A stretch of 64,000 nucleotides of DNA from the NCBI GenBank assembly GCA_031082205.1, contig JAVHLJ010000001.1, positions 62,001 through 126,000 on the forward strand, given 5' to 3'. Positions 10,068 to 21,629 of this stretch are shown here, one piece after another. How positions within the stretch are numbered: the stretch's first letter is position 1; each line of letters starts with the position of its first letter. The translations under genes and the position numbers were made by a program. The DNA comes from Elusimicrobiales bacterium. Lineage in GTDB: Bacteria > Elusimicrobiota > Elusimicrobia > Elusimicrobiales > UBA9959. The notes beneath the pieces were generated by a model. The model worked only from the letters and a program-made list of their open reading frames with translations. It was not told the origin of the DNA and did not search any database.

Positions 10068-10943
10068 TCAATGGAGGCCGATGCGGCAGTTGTGTCCCTT
10101 CGAATATTTCTCCAGCGCGGCGCGCTCCTGCTCGCGGTAGGCGGCGGTGCGCTTCATGAGCTGGTCGAAGTTCACCTGGTGGGCGTCGAACATGGGGCCG
10201 TCCACGCAGGCGAATTTCGGCTTGCCGGCGATCTCTACCCGGCAGCCGCCGCACATGCCGGTCCCGTCCAGCATTATAGGGTTGAGACTGGCGAAGGTCG
10301 GGGTGCCGTGCGGGCGGGAGGTCTCGCCTACGAACTTCATCATGATTATGGGGCCGATGGTGAAGATGGCGTCCGGAGCCCTGCCGGCGGCGTAGAGTTC
10401 CTTCATCGCGTCGGTGACCAGCCCCTTCTTCCCCGCGGAGCCGTCGTCCGTGGTCACCACGGTCTCGCCGAGCTCCGCCATTTCCTTTTCCAGGATAAGG
10501 AGGTCCCTGGAGCGCGCGCCCAGTATGGAGACCACCTTGTTGCCGGCGTCCCTGTAAGCTTTGGCTATGGGGTAAAGTTCGGCTATCCCCACGCCGCCGC
10601 CCACGCCGAGCACCGTGCCCCATTTCTTTATCTCGACCGGGGTGCCCAGCGGGCCGGCCACGTCGGTATAGTGATCCCCGGCCTTCATGGCGTTCATCTG
10701 CGCGGTGCTCTTGCCTATGGCCTGTATTATGACCGTCACGGTGCCGCTCTCCGGGCTCCAGTCCACCAGCGTGACGGGGATGCGCTCGCCGCCCTCGGCG
10801 GCGCGCAGTATGACGAAATGGCCGGCCTTCGCCTTGGCGGCGATGAGGGGGGCGTATATGACGTGCCTCGATATGGTCGATGACAGGTCCGTCTTCTCCG
10901 TTATCCGGTACAGCCCCTCGGTCGAATAGATGTCCTGTTTCAT
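10068..10943 (-). CDS. nfnA: NADH-dependent ferredoxin:NADP+ oxidoreductase small (FAD/[2Fe-2S]) subunit-like; sulfide/dihydroorotate dehydrogenase-type FAD/NAD-binding protein
   Basis: Start reassigned to internal ATG (MKQDIYSTEG); GVGGGVGIAELYPIAKAY, DGTGMCGGCRVEI..KFACVDGP cysteine motif; ATGA overlap with upstream gene. Confidence 0.82.
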   Translation of the reverse strand: MKQDIYSTEGLYRITEKTDLSSTISRHVIYAPLIAAKAKAGHFVILRAAEGGERIPVTLVDWSPESGTVTVIIQAIGKSTAQMNAMKAGDHYTDVAGPLGTPVEIKKWGTVLGVGGGVGIAELYPIAKAYRDAGNKVVSILGARSRDLLILEKEMAELGETVVTTDDGSAGKKGLVTDAMKELYAAGRAPDAIFTIGPIIMMKFVGETSRPHGTPTFASLNPIMLDGTGMCGGCRVEIAGKPKFACVDGPMFDAHQVNFDQLMKRTAAYREQERAALEKYSKGHNCRIGLH

Positions 10944-12358
10944 TTCGCGCTCCCGGCGGCGAGTTTTTCGTGTATGGCCTTCGCGGCCGCCTTGCCGTCC
11001 TTCATGGCCAGCAGGACGGTGGCGCCGCCGCGCACCACGTCTCCGCCGGCGTAAACGCCGTCCAGGGAGGTGGCCGCGGTGGCCTCGTCGATTATTATGC
11101 CGCCCCACTTGTTGGCGGCCAGCCCCGGCGTGGTCTGCTGTATCACCGGGTTGGGGCTCTGGCCTATGGCCACCACTATGCTGTCCGCCTCCAGCCAGAA
11201 CTCGGAGCCCTTTTTCGGCACGGGACGGCGGCGGCCGCTGGCGTCGGGCTCGCCCAGTTCCATGCGTATGCATTTCATGCGCTTCAGAACTCCCTTCTCG
11301 TCGCCCTCCAGCCCGACCGGGGCGGTGAGGAACTCGAATTTTATGCCCTCTTCCATGGCGTTCTCCACTTCCTCGGCGCGGGCGGGCATCTCGGCGCGGG
11401 TGCGGCGGTAGAGCAGCGTGACGCTCTCCGGCCCCAGCCGCATGGCGCAGCGGGCCGAGTCCATGGCGGTATTGCCGCCGCCGACCACTATCACTTTTTT
11501 GCCTATATAGTAGGGAGTGTCGGTCTCGGGGAATTTATATGCCTGCATCAGGTTCACGCGGGTGAGGAACTCGTTGGAGCTGTATACGCCGACCAGGTCC
11601 TCGCCCGGGACGTTCATCGGGCTCGGGAGGCCGGCGCCGGAACCGATGTAGACGATATCGAAGTCCTTTTTGAGCTCCTCGACCGTTATGGATTTGCCAA
11701 CCAGGACGTTCTTGAGGAACTTGACTCCCATCTTCCGGAGCATATCCACCTCGAAGCGGACGACCTCGCGCGGCAGGCGGAAGGTGGGGATGCCGTAGCT
11801 GAGCACACCGCCGAACTCGTGCAGCGCCTCGAAGACGGTGACCGAGTGGCCCAGCTTGCGCAGCTCGGCCGCGACGGCCAGGGAGGTGGGGCCGGACCCG
11901 ACGCAGGCGACCTTCCTGCCGGTGTCGGGAGCGCAGGGCGGGGGGACTATCAGGCCGTTCTGCCTGGCGTAGTCGGCGGTGAACCGCTCCAGGCGGCCTA
12001 TGGAAACGGGGCCGAACTTGTCCTTTATGACGCAGGCCGCCTCGCAGTAGGTCTCCTGGGGGCAGACGCGTCCGCAGATGGCGGGAAAAAGGGAGGTCTC
12101 GAAGATCTTGGAGGCGGCCTCGCCGACCTTGCCGCGGTAGACCAGGTCGACGAATTCCGGGATCTTTATGTTCACGGGGCAGGCCAGTTCGCAGGGCCTG
12201 GTCCGGCAGTTGAGGCAGCGCGCCGCCTCGGTGACGGCCTCGTCCTGGCCGAAGCCGAGCGCCACTTCGTCGAAATTGGAGCGGCGGACGGCGGGATCCT
12301 GGTGGCGGCCCAGGTTCTGTTTTATGGAAGGAGTCGGTTTCTTGGGTGCGTTTTCCAT
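10940..12358 (-). CDS. nfnB: NADPH-dependent glutamate synthase-like / Nfn large subunit
   Basis: 472 aa; CLNCRTRPCELACPVNIKIPEF, CGRVCPQETYCEAAC, GSGPTSLAVAAELRKLGHSVTVFE, VVGGGNTAMDSARCAMRLG. Confidence 0.88.
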   Translation of the reverse strand: MENAPKKPTPSIKQNLGRHQDPAVRRSNFDEVALGFGQDEAVTEAARCLNCRTRPCELACPVNIKIPEFVDLVYRGKVGEAASKIFETSLFPAICGRVCPQETYCEAACVIKDKFGPVSIGRLERFTADYARQNGLIVPPPCAPDTGRKVACVGSGPTSLAVAAELRKLGHSVTVFEALHEFGGVLSYGIPTFRLPREVVRFEVDMLRKMGVKFLKNVLVGKSITVEELKKDFDIVYIGSGAGLPSPMNVPGEDLVGVYSSNEFLTRVNLMQAYKFPETDTPYYIGKKVIVVGGGNTAMDSARCAMRLGPESVTLLYRRTRAEMPARAEEVENAMEEGIKFEFLTAPVGLEGDEKGVLKRMKCIRMELGEPDASGRRRPVPKKGSEFWLEADSIVVAIGQSPNPVIQQTTPGLAANKWGGIIIDEATAATSLDGVYAGGDVVRGGATVLLAMKDGKAAAKAIHEKLAAGSAK

Positions 12359-12473
12359 GCGTCAATTATACAAAACGGCGACGGCATACTCGATCCGGCG
12401 TTTACGCCGGTCCGGCCAGGGCGCGCCGCCGCAACTGGACATACTGTCCCCGGGATCGGCGTTATAATTTAAC

Positions 12474-12496
12474 GGGGCGGGGGGAGGGGGCCGGGG
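12474..12496 (+). promoter_or_regulatory. G-quadruplex-forming motif in PFOR promoter region
   Basis: GGGG-C-GGGGGG-A-GGGGG-CC-GGGG lies between TATAAT (12463) and TATACT (12506) upstream of the PFOR start. Confidence 0.55.
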
Positions 12497-12566
12497 CAAA
12501 AATGCTATACTTAAAGCGTTGCAGAGAACCCGCTTTCCGCAGTAACCTATCAAGGAGATAATAATA

Positions 12567-16163
<3,597 letters not shown>

Positions 16164-16181
16164 CCCTCCGGTCAAAAAAAG

Positions 16182-16213
16182 GACCCGGGCCGCGAAGCCC
16201 GGGTCTTTTTTTT
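16182..16213 (+). terminator. Rho-independent terminator after nifJ
   Basis: GACCCGGGC-cgcgaa-GCCCGGGTC followed by T8. Confidence 0.9.
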
Positions 16214-16228
16214 ATCCCGGGCCCTTCA

Positions 16229-16242
16229 TTGACGGATATCAA
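16229..16242. promoter_or_regulatory. TTGAC-N4-ATCAA palindrome upstream of exported paralog genes
   Basis: TTGACGGATATCAA. Confidence 0.45.
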
Positions 16243-16374
16243 CCTCTTATAGGCCCTTTGACCTATAAACTCCTTGGGCCATCAGACCGCGGGGCATGGG
16301 TCCGTGGACACTTATGGTTTTCGCCAGCGAGAACTATAATTTATACGCAGGACGACAGGACGGACGAGGAAAAC

Positions 16375-17214
16375 ATGACCATGAAAAAAATCGCTTCAGC
16401 GCTCGCCGCAACAGCCGCCTTCTTCTCTTTTTCCGCCGCCGCCTTCTCGCAGGTGCCGCCTCCCGAATTCACGGATTCCGAGACCAAGGCCGCGCAGCGC
16501 AACCCGGATTATTACACCATCAATCCCGCCTCCGTCAGGCTGGTCCGCATAGGAGAGGGGGAGGACACCGAACTCCTTGAGAAGCAGCGCCGGGCGGCCC
16601 AGTCAAATCCGGGCGAGGGGCTCGTCCTCATAGAGAAGATAATAAATATCGCGGAAAAGATCTGGGCCATAATAGAGCGCAACGCCCCCGTGGTCAATAT
16701 CAATACCCAGTACGCCACGGCGGTGCCGGACGGCATAACCTCCTGGACACAACTGCAGAGCTGGAGCAGGCCCCGCACCTACACCTACGGCTTTTACGCC
16801 GAGAATCTTTACGGCGTGACCGTCCTGGACGTGCAGTACAAGGTCGCCTACTCCTACGGGGGCAATTACAGGGGAAAGGGCAAGTACCTGACCGGCGTCA
16901 CCGTAATCCCGGAGAAAGTGGACCTGGCCTGGGGCTACAAGTTCAACATGACCGCCCAGGTGCCCGACAGCACGGTGGTCAATGTCGGCACCCACGCCGA
17001 CCCGCACGCCGCCCTGCAGTTGAAGCTGAACTGGCGCGTCTCCACGCCGATCAAGTCTTCCGACGGGACCAGCGTCTACTACATACAGGCGAACGGCTCG
17101 TTCGCCGAGATAGCCAGCCCCTGGAAGCACTCCGACGCCAGGTTCGACGACATGGACGTGAGCGTCTATCAGGCCGCGGCCCCGCTGGCCCCGGGCTCAA
17201 AGATCTTCGAGTAA
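16375..17214 (+). CDS. Exported protein of unknown family, paralog of the next gene
   Basis: Signal peptide MKKIASALAATAAFFSFSAAAFSQ; shares VPDG..SWTQLQSWSRP..Y..YGVTVLDVQYKVAYSYGGNYRGKGKYLTGVTVIP with downstream ORF. Confidence 0.65.
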   Translation: MTMKKIASALAATAAFFSFSAAAFSQVPPPEFTDSETKAAQRNPDYYTINPASVRLVRIGEGEDTELLEKQRRAAQSNPGEGLVLIEKIINIAEKIWAIIERNAPVVNINTQYATAVPDGITSWTQLQSWSRPRTYTYGFYAENLYGVTVLDVQYKVAYSYGGNYRGKGKYLTGVTVIPEKVDLAWGYKFNMTAQVPDSTVVNVGTHADPHAALQLKLNWRVSTPIKSSDGTSVYYIQANGSFAEIASPWKHSDARFDDMDVSVYQAAAPLAPGSKIFE

Positions 17215-17240
17215 GGCAGTAAAAAAAGGAAGGAGGAAAG

Positions 17241-18302
17241 ATGCACAACATGACAAAAGCGGTATTCGCCCTCGTATCGGGCGCGCTGCTGGCCGGGAAC
17301 GCCTCGGCCAACGGCTTCGACGCGAAGTACTTCGAAGTGGACGAGAACTCCATAATGATAGAGGAGATCGCCATCGAGAAGGGCGGGAACATACAGATCC
17401 CGCTGAGCACCGGCCCGGTGATCAGCGGACCGGTAAAGCCCGGCCTGCCCACGCCCCCGACCGGCCCTGTTATCAACCCGCCCGGCCCCGGTCAGACCGG
17501 CGGCCCCGGAGGCACGGGCTTCCAGGACGCCAACCAGGCGGTGGACCTTCTGGACAAGATAGTCAACCTCGCCCAGAAGATCTTCAACATAATCGAGAAG
17601 AACCAGCCCGTTGTGAACGTGACGACCAACTACGCCAACGCGGTACCCTACGGCACCAGCCACTGGACGCAGCTGCAGGGCTGGAGCAGGCCCGCCACCC
17701 GCCGCTACGCCTTCTCCATGAAGAACGGCTACGGCTCGGAAGTCGTAAAGGTCACCTACCAGGTGCACTATACCTATAACGGCAACTTCCAGGGCAAGGG
17801 CAAGTTCCTCACCGGCGTCACCGTGGAACCCCTCAACATCGAGGCCGCCTGGGGCTACAAGGTCAGCCTGGTCAGCGAAGTCCCGGATTCCACGATAGCC
17901 AACGTGGGCACCAGCGAGGACCCGGTGGCTTCCATGCAGGTACAGCTCAAGTGGAACGTCCACACCGTCATCAAGGACATAACCTCCAAAGCGGTGTACT
18001 ATGTCCAGGGCGACGGCTTCATCCAGGAGATCGGCACCCCCTTTGATAATGCCAAGGCGGCAAAGGCCGATCTTGAGTTCGCCAAAACGAAAGCTTCGGT
18101 TGTTCAGTGGGTGAGTGGCGCAGCTCAGGCCGTAGATGCTATCTTGGATGCTGCGATCAATGTGGTCCCGCCGGTTGTGGAGTGGCATGAATCTCAGCAG
18201 TACAACAAACCGCCCCAGCAAACCGATAACGGAGGGAATATCCAGGTGAATACGCATCAGGCCGGATGGCACATCCAGAACAACATTCAGCGGACAAAGT
18301 AG
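17241..18302 (+). CDS. Exported protein of unknown family, tandem paralog, with Pro/Gly-rich linker and extra C-terminal tail
   Basis: VPYGTSHWTQLQGWSRPATRRY..VVKVTYQVHYTYNGNFQGKGKFLTGVTVEP; SD AGGAGG; linker PVISGPVKPGLPTPPTGPVINPPGPGQTGGPGG. Confidence 0.65.
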   Translation: MHNMTKAVFALVSGALLAGNASANGFDAKYFEVDENSIMIEEIAIEKGGNIQIPLSTGPVISGPVKPGLPTPPTGPVINPPGPGQTGGPGGTGFQDANQAVDLLDKIVNLAQKIFNIIEKNQPVVNVTTNYANAVPYGTSHWTQLQGWSRPATRRYAFSMKNGYGSEVVKVTYQVHYTYNGNFQGKGKFLTGVTVEPLNIEAAWGYKVSLVSEVPDSTIANVGTSEDPVASMQVQLKWNVHTVIKDITSKAVYYVQGDGFIQEIGTPFDNAKAAKADLEFAKTKASVVQWVSGAAQAVDAILDAAINVVPPVVEWHESQQYNKPPQQTDNGGNIQVNTHQAGWHIQNNIQRTK

Positions 18303-18323
18303 AGATCATAAAACCTCCTTTCC

Positions 18324-18360
18324 ACATGTACCCGTCCGCGCAGCGCGGACGGGTACGTGT
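18324..18360. other. Long stable hairpin between exported paralog and CPBP gene
   Basis: ACATGTACCCGTCCGCG-cag-CGCGGACGGGTACGTGT: 17-bp stem with one G-U wobble, no obvious T tract. Confidence 0.7.
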
Positions 18361-18373
18361 TAAAACCCAAAAC

Positions 18374-19045
18374 ATGAAAACCGAAAATGAAGGATTTTCC
18401 ATCACAAAGTTCGCTTATATTTTTTTTATAGTCGCATTTGCTCCCTCATTGTATCCGGGATTATTTCAGGGCTTGTCCTGGCTGGATCGTGTCCTGCACG
18501 CTGGTTTCGCGCATATAAGCGCAGCTTCCCTGTATGCTGCGGCATCGCTCTTTCTTTTTTTCTCACTATTCCGTTCCAGCAGAATCGGCGACGACCCGCG
18601 TTCAAAATTCAACTTTACGGGATGGCGCGCACAGCTTCCTTTACTGCTGACGATTATTGCGATCGACCTGGCGATCACATGGGGATGGGTGAGCATTGCA
18701 ACCGCTGTCAAATCCACCGATCTGATCGATCATCTCAGTAATTTATCGGCGCACGATCCCGCTCCTGCCCTGTTCCTGGGGGTTGCGCTCGCCGCTTTTG
18801 CGGAAGAGGTTTTATTACGAGGACTCTTTCAAGGGTATCTGCAGAAACATTTCGGCTGGAAGGCGATTTTCATGACATCTCTGTTTTTCGCCGTCGTCCA
18901 CCATGGGCGAGGGTTGACCGGCCTGTTTTTTGTAGCGTCTCTCCCCTGCGGTTTTTTATATTACCGCACCAAAAGCCTCACCTGGCCCGCGTTTGTGCAC
19001 GTATTCCATAATATATTTTTTACGGTCTTTCCTCCTCGCTTTTGA
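18374..19045 (+). CDS. CPBP family intramembrane metalloprotease (Abi/CAAX-like)
   Basis: Hydrophobic; AFAEEVLLRGLFQGYLQ and FAVVHHGRG, FVHVFHNIFF; start chosen at MKTENEG (18374). Confidence 0.82.
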   Translation: MKTENEGFSITKFAYIFFIVAFAPSLYPGLFQGLSWLDRVLHAGFAHISAASLYAAASLFLFFSLFRSSRIGDDPRSKFNFTGWRAQLPLLLTIIAIDLAITWGWVSIATAVKSTDLIDHLSNLSAHDPAPALFLGVALAAFAEEVLLRGLFQGYLQKHFGWKAIFMTSLFFAVVHHGRGLTGLFFVASLPCGFLYYRTKSLTWPAFVHVFHNIFFTVFPPRF

Positions 19046-19114
19046 CAGGCGATACAGGCAACGGGCCTTTAGCGAGCTATGTTTTAACCCTCCGGGTCTC
19101 GACCCGGGGTAATT

Positions 19115-20077
19115 TCAGATGGATTCTTTAAGCTTGCGGAAGAGGTCCAGCTGGGCGTGGGAAAGCTTTTCGGGAAGGGTTATTTCTAAAACCGCGTAGA
19201 GGTCGCCGCGGCCGCCTTTATGCGGCAGGCCCTTGCCCGTCAGGCGCATGCGTTTGCCCGACCGGGAACCGGGGGGGATCTTTATCTTCAGCGAACCGCC
19301 GGGGTAGAAGACCTGCGCCTCGCCGCCCAGGGCCGCGTCCCAGGGATATACCTGGACTTTCGTTTCCAGGTCGCGCCCGCTCACGGTGAACCGCGGGTCC
19401 GGCTCCACCGCGACCTTGAGATAGAGGTCGCCGGTACGGCCCTGCGCCGCGGCGCCCTGGCCCTTGAGCCGGATAACCGAGCCGTCGCCTATGTTCTTGG
19501 GCAGATTGACCGAGATATCGCGTGTCTCGGTCCTGCCTCCGGCCCTGTACGAGAATGAAAGGTCCTTGCGGCCGCCGGACACGAGTTCGGCCAGGGTGAG
19601 GCGTAGTTCGGCCTCCATGTCCAGGTTCGAGCGCCGGCCGCGCGGGGGAGCGAAGCCGCCCGCCTCCTCCTGGAAAGCGCCGCCAAAACCGCCCGGGCCG
19701 CCCGAGAAGCCGCCCAGATTGCCGAATACCGACTTGAAGAACTCGCTGAAATCGCCGAACTGCTCGAAGCCCTGGCCGCCCTGGTACTGGAAGCCGCCCG
19801 GGCCGCCGGAGAAACCGCCGCCGGGCGGGGGGCGGAACTCCTGGCCCTCGCGGTAGTTCCGGCCCAGCTGGTCGTAGAGTCCCCGCTTCTTAGGGTCGGA
19901 GAGTACCTCGTAGGCCTCGTTTATCTCCTTGAACTTGTTCTCCGCTTCCTTGTTGCCGGGGTTCTTGTCGGGATGGTACTTCATCGCCAGCTTGCGGTAA
20001 GCCGACTTTATCTCGTCCTCTCCCGCGCCGCGGGAGACGCCGAGCAATGAATAGTAATCCTTATACTTCAGGGACAT
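19115..20077 (-). CDS. DnaJ/CbpA-type co-chaperone (J-domain, G/F region, C-terminal domains, no zinc-finger)
   Basis: [37 protein letters not shown]-rich linker; no CxxCxGxG repeats. Confidence 0.9.
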   Translation of the reverse strand: MSLKYKDYYSLLGVSRGAGEDEIKSAYRKLAMKYHPDKNPGNKEAENKFKEINEAYEVLSDPKKRGLYDQLGRNYREGQEFRPPPGGGFSGGPGGFQYQGGQGFEQFGDFSEFFKSVFGNLGGFSGGPGGFGGAFQEEAGGFAPPRGRRSNLDMEAELRLTLAELVSGGRKDLSFSYRAGGRTETRDISVNLPKNIGDGSVIRLKGQGAAAQGRTGDLYLKVAVEPDPRFTVSGRDLETKVQVYPWDAALGGEAQVFYPGGSLKIKIPPGSRSGKRMRLTGKGLPHKGGRGDLYAVLEITLPEKLSHAQLDLFRKLKESI

Positions 20078-20360
20078 CGGGATCTTTCTTCTTGCGGGTC
20101 AGGAAAAGGATCAGGACGCAGAAAAGGGCGAGCGGCAGCATCAGCCAGCGCTCAAGTTTAGCTTCGCTGACCAGGGTGAAAGATTCGACCGCCCAGGTGC
20201 CGAAGAGGAGGACGGCGATGAAGCCCCAGAACAGGAGGACCAGCCCCGAAGAGACGGGTTTTGCCGGCGCTTCCGGCTCGGCGGGGACGGGGGAGGGGAC
20301 CGACTGCGCCTCGGGCTCGGGAACTGCCTGCTGCCTGTTCTTCCTGTCTTTCCTGGCCAT
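20061..20360 (-). CDS. Small hypothetical membrane protein (two predicted TM segments)
   Basis: 99 aa; [20 protein letters not shown] and [21 protein letters not shown]. Confidence 0.55.
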   Translation of the reverse strand: MARKDRKNRQQAVPEPEAQSVPSPVPAEPEAPAKPVSSGLVLLFWGFIAVLLFGTWAVESFTLVSEAKLERWLMLPLALFCVLILFLTRKKKDPDVPEV

Positions 20361-20361
20361 A

Positions 20362-20739
20362 TTATTTCTTCCCCGAAGCGACGAAAGAGATGTCCTGGAA
20401 GATGACCGTCACGCCGAGTTCCTTGCCGTCGTGATTCTTCACGCGCATGGTGCTGTAGCCTATGACGAGCGGGACATTGGCGTGCATTACGGATATCTCG
20501 GCGCGGCGCACCGATTTGCCGGTCTCCAACGCCTCTTTGACCACGCCCAGGAGGGCGGGGAATCCGGCGTAAGCCTTATTGTAGTCGCAGCCGAGGCACT
20601 TGTGATCCTCGTCCATGTGGAGGATCTTGCCGGCCATCGGGTTCATGTAGACGACCTTCCCCGAAAGATCCACGCTTATAAGGCCGCCGGTCAGGTTGTC
20701 GAGTATGCACTGGTAGTATTCTTTTATGTCGCTCACCAT
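20362..20739 (-). CDS. Stand-alone PAS domain protein
   Basis: 125 aa; ILDNLTGGLISVDLSGKVVYMNPMAGKILHMDEDHKCLGCD..GVTVIFQDIS. Confidence 0.75.
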   Translation of the reverse strand: MVSDIKEYYQCILDNLTGGLISVDLSGKVVYMNPMAGKILHMDEDHKCLGCDYNKAYAGFPALLGVVKEALETGKSVRRAEISVMHANVPLVIGYSTMRVKNHDGKELGVTVIFQDISFVASGKK

Positions 20740-20769
20740 GGTGGTATTCTACAAAAAAGGCATGCCCGG

Positions 20770-20800
20770 TTGCCGGGAATCCGGCTATTTTTTGTATAAT
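20770..20800 (+). promoter_or_regulatory. Candidate sigma70-type promoter of the split tRNA gene
   Basis: TTGCCG-N19-TATAAT, 18 nt before tRNA 5' end; spacer longer than optimal. Confidence 0.5.
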
Positions 20801-20851
20801 TATCACGCAGTAGTGATTCCCCGGTAGCTCAATGGTGGAGCATTCGGCTGT

Positions 20852-21382
20852 AAAAAGCATGAATCCCCCCAAGGACAAAAGGCGATACGCCGACCGCCGG
20901 GAGTACATGATAGAAGCGGTGCGCAGGAGAAGGAAGAAGTTGCGCGCTATGGCTATCGAGTACAAAGGCGGGAAGTGCGAGGCCTGCGGGTATCAAAGAT
21001 GCCCGGAAGCGATGGAGTTCCATCATCGCGTTCCTGACGGGAAGGACTTCGGGATATCCCAGAGAGGATACACCAGAAGTTGGGCCAAGGTCAGGAAAGA
21101 GTTGGACAAATGCGAGATGCTTTGCGCCAACTGTCACAGGGAAGTTCATGCGAAGTTGCAGCTTCCGCCGGAAACGGCGGTTGAAAAATCAGGTGAATTC
21201 AGGGAAATCCGCGATAAGCGGGCTATCCTGAGCCAAGCCCGGGACACCGGTTCCGGGAAGGTGCAGAGACTATCCCGAGAGGGAGTACCTGCCGCGCGAG
21301 CGGCGGGGAAGCGCCTGAGTCCGTAATCCGCAAGGATCGGACATGATATAGTCCAAGCCTCGAAGCGATTCGAGGGCCCTTG
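20852..21382 (+). ncRNA. Group I self-splicing intron (IC3/trnL-like) in the tRNA-Asn anticodon loop
   Basis: 5' exon ends in U, intron ends in G; ATCCTGAGCCAA (21225-21236), GGTGCAGAGACTA (21260-21272), P7 GACTAT 21268-21273 / ATAGTC 21348-21353; candidate IGS GCAGCT 21158-21163; GNRA hairpins at 21165-21180, 21291-21304, 21319-21342, 21358-21375. Confidence 0.92.
20859..21326 (+). CDS. Intron-encoded HNH homing endonuclease
   Basis: GKCEACGYQRCPEAMEFHHRVPDGKDF..LDKCEMLCANCHREVHAKL HNH/CxxC pattern; ATG 8 nt into intron; ORF track start at 20832 lies in the tRNA exon. Confidence 0.88.
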   Translation: MNPPKDKRRYADRREYMIEAVRRRRKKLRAMAIEYKGGKCEACGYQRCPEAMEFHHRVPDGKDFGISQRGYTRSWAKVRKELDKCEMLCANCHREVHAKLQLPPETAVEKSGEFREIRDKRAILSQARDTGSGKVQRLSREGVPAARAAGKRLSP

Positions 21383-21420
21383 TAACCGAAGGGTTGTTGG
21401 TTCGAGTCCAACCCGGGGAG

Positions 21421-21464
21421 CCAGATTTAAAAGGCCGCGCTTTGCCGCGGCCTTTTAAATCTGG
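21421..21464 (+). terminator. 19-bp perfect hairpin starting at the tRNA CCA end, terminator/processing-like
   Basis: CCAGATTTAAAAGGCCGCG-ctttgc-CGCGGCCTTTTAAATCTGG. Confidence 0.6.
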
Positions 21465-21479
21465 TCCCCTGTTGACCGG
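21433..21479 (+). repeat. 47-bp direct repeat, copy 1
   Basis: GGCCGCGCTTTGCCGCGGCCTTTTAAATCTGGTCCCCTGTTGACCGG identical to 21583-21629. Confidence 0.95.
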
Positions 21480-21582
21480 ACCGCGAAGGCGCAGCCTTCG
21501 ATGGTTCGGCTCGACTTGGCATCCTGCGTGACCCCGGAGAGGGCGCCTCAGGCGCCTGTCCAACACCCTTCCGATTATTCCC

Positions 21583-21629
21583 GGCCGCGCTTTGCCGCGG
21601 CCTTTTAAATCTGGTCCCCTGTTGACCGG
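21583..21629 (+). repeat. 47-bp direct repeat, copy 2
   Basis: Identical to 21433-21479. Confidence 0.95.

Larger units (their letters stand above)
20818..21423 (+). tRNA. trnN: tRNA-Asn(GUU) interrupted by a group I intron; exons 20818-20851 and 21383-21423, CCA encoded
   Basis: Exons join to TCCCCGG TA GCTC AATGGTG GAGC A TTCGG CTGTTAA CCGAA GGGTT GTTGG TTCGAGT CCAAC CCGGGGA G CCA: all four stems pair perfectly, anticodon GTT. Confidence 0.93.

Noticed and set aside
16229-16303. GEMM/c-di-GMP-type or other known riboswitch upstream of the exported paralogs
   Set aside because: No conserved riboswitch core strings found; the sequence better fits DNA-level inverted repeats upstream of a TATAAT box.
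18324-18360. Calling the 18324-18360 hairpin a canonical Rho-independent terminator
   Set aside because: Stem is strong but no T tract follows on either strand; kept only as a hairpin.
20818-21423. Reading the split tRNA as tRNA-Thr (GGU or UGU) by shifting the splice junction 1-2 nt
   Set aside because: Those junctions violate the group I U-at-5'-exon-end and terminal-G rules; the GUU product also matches tRNA-Asn-like features (CTGTTAA loop, discriminator G).
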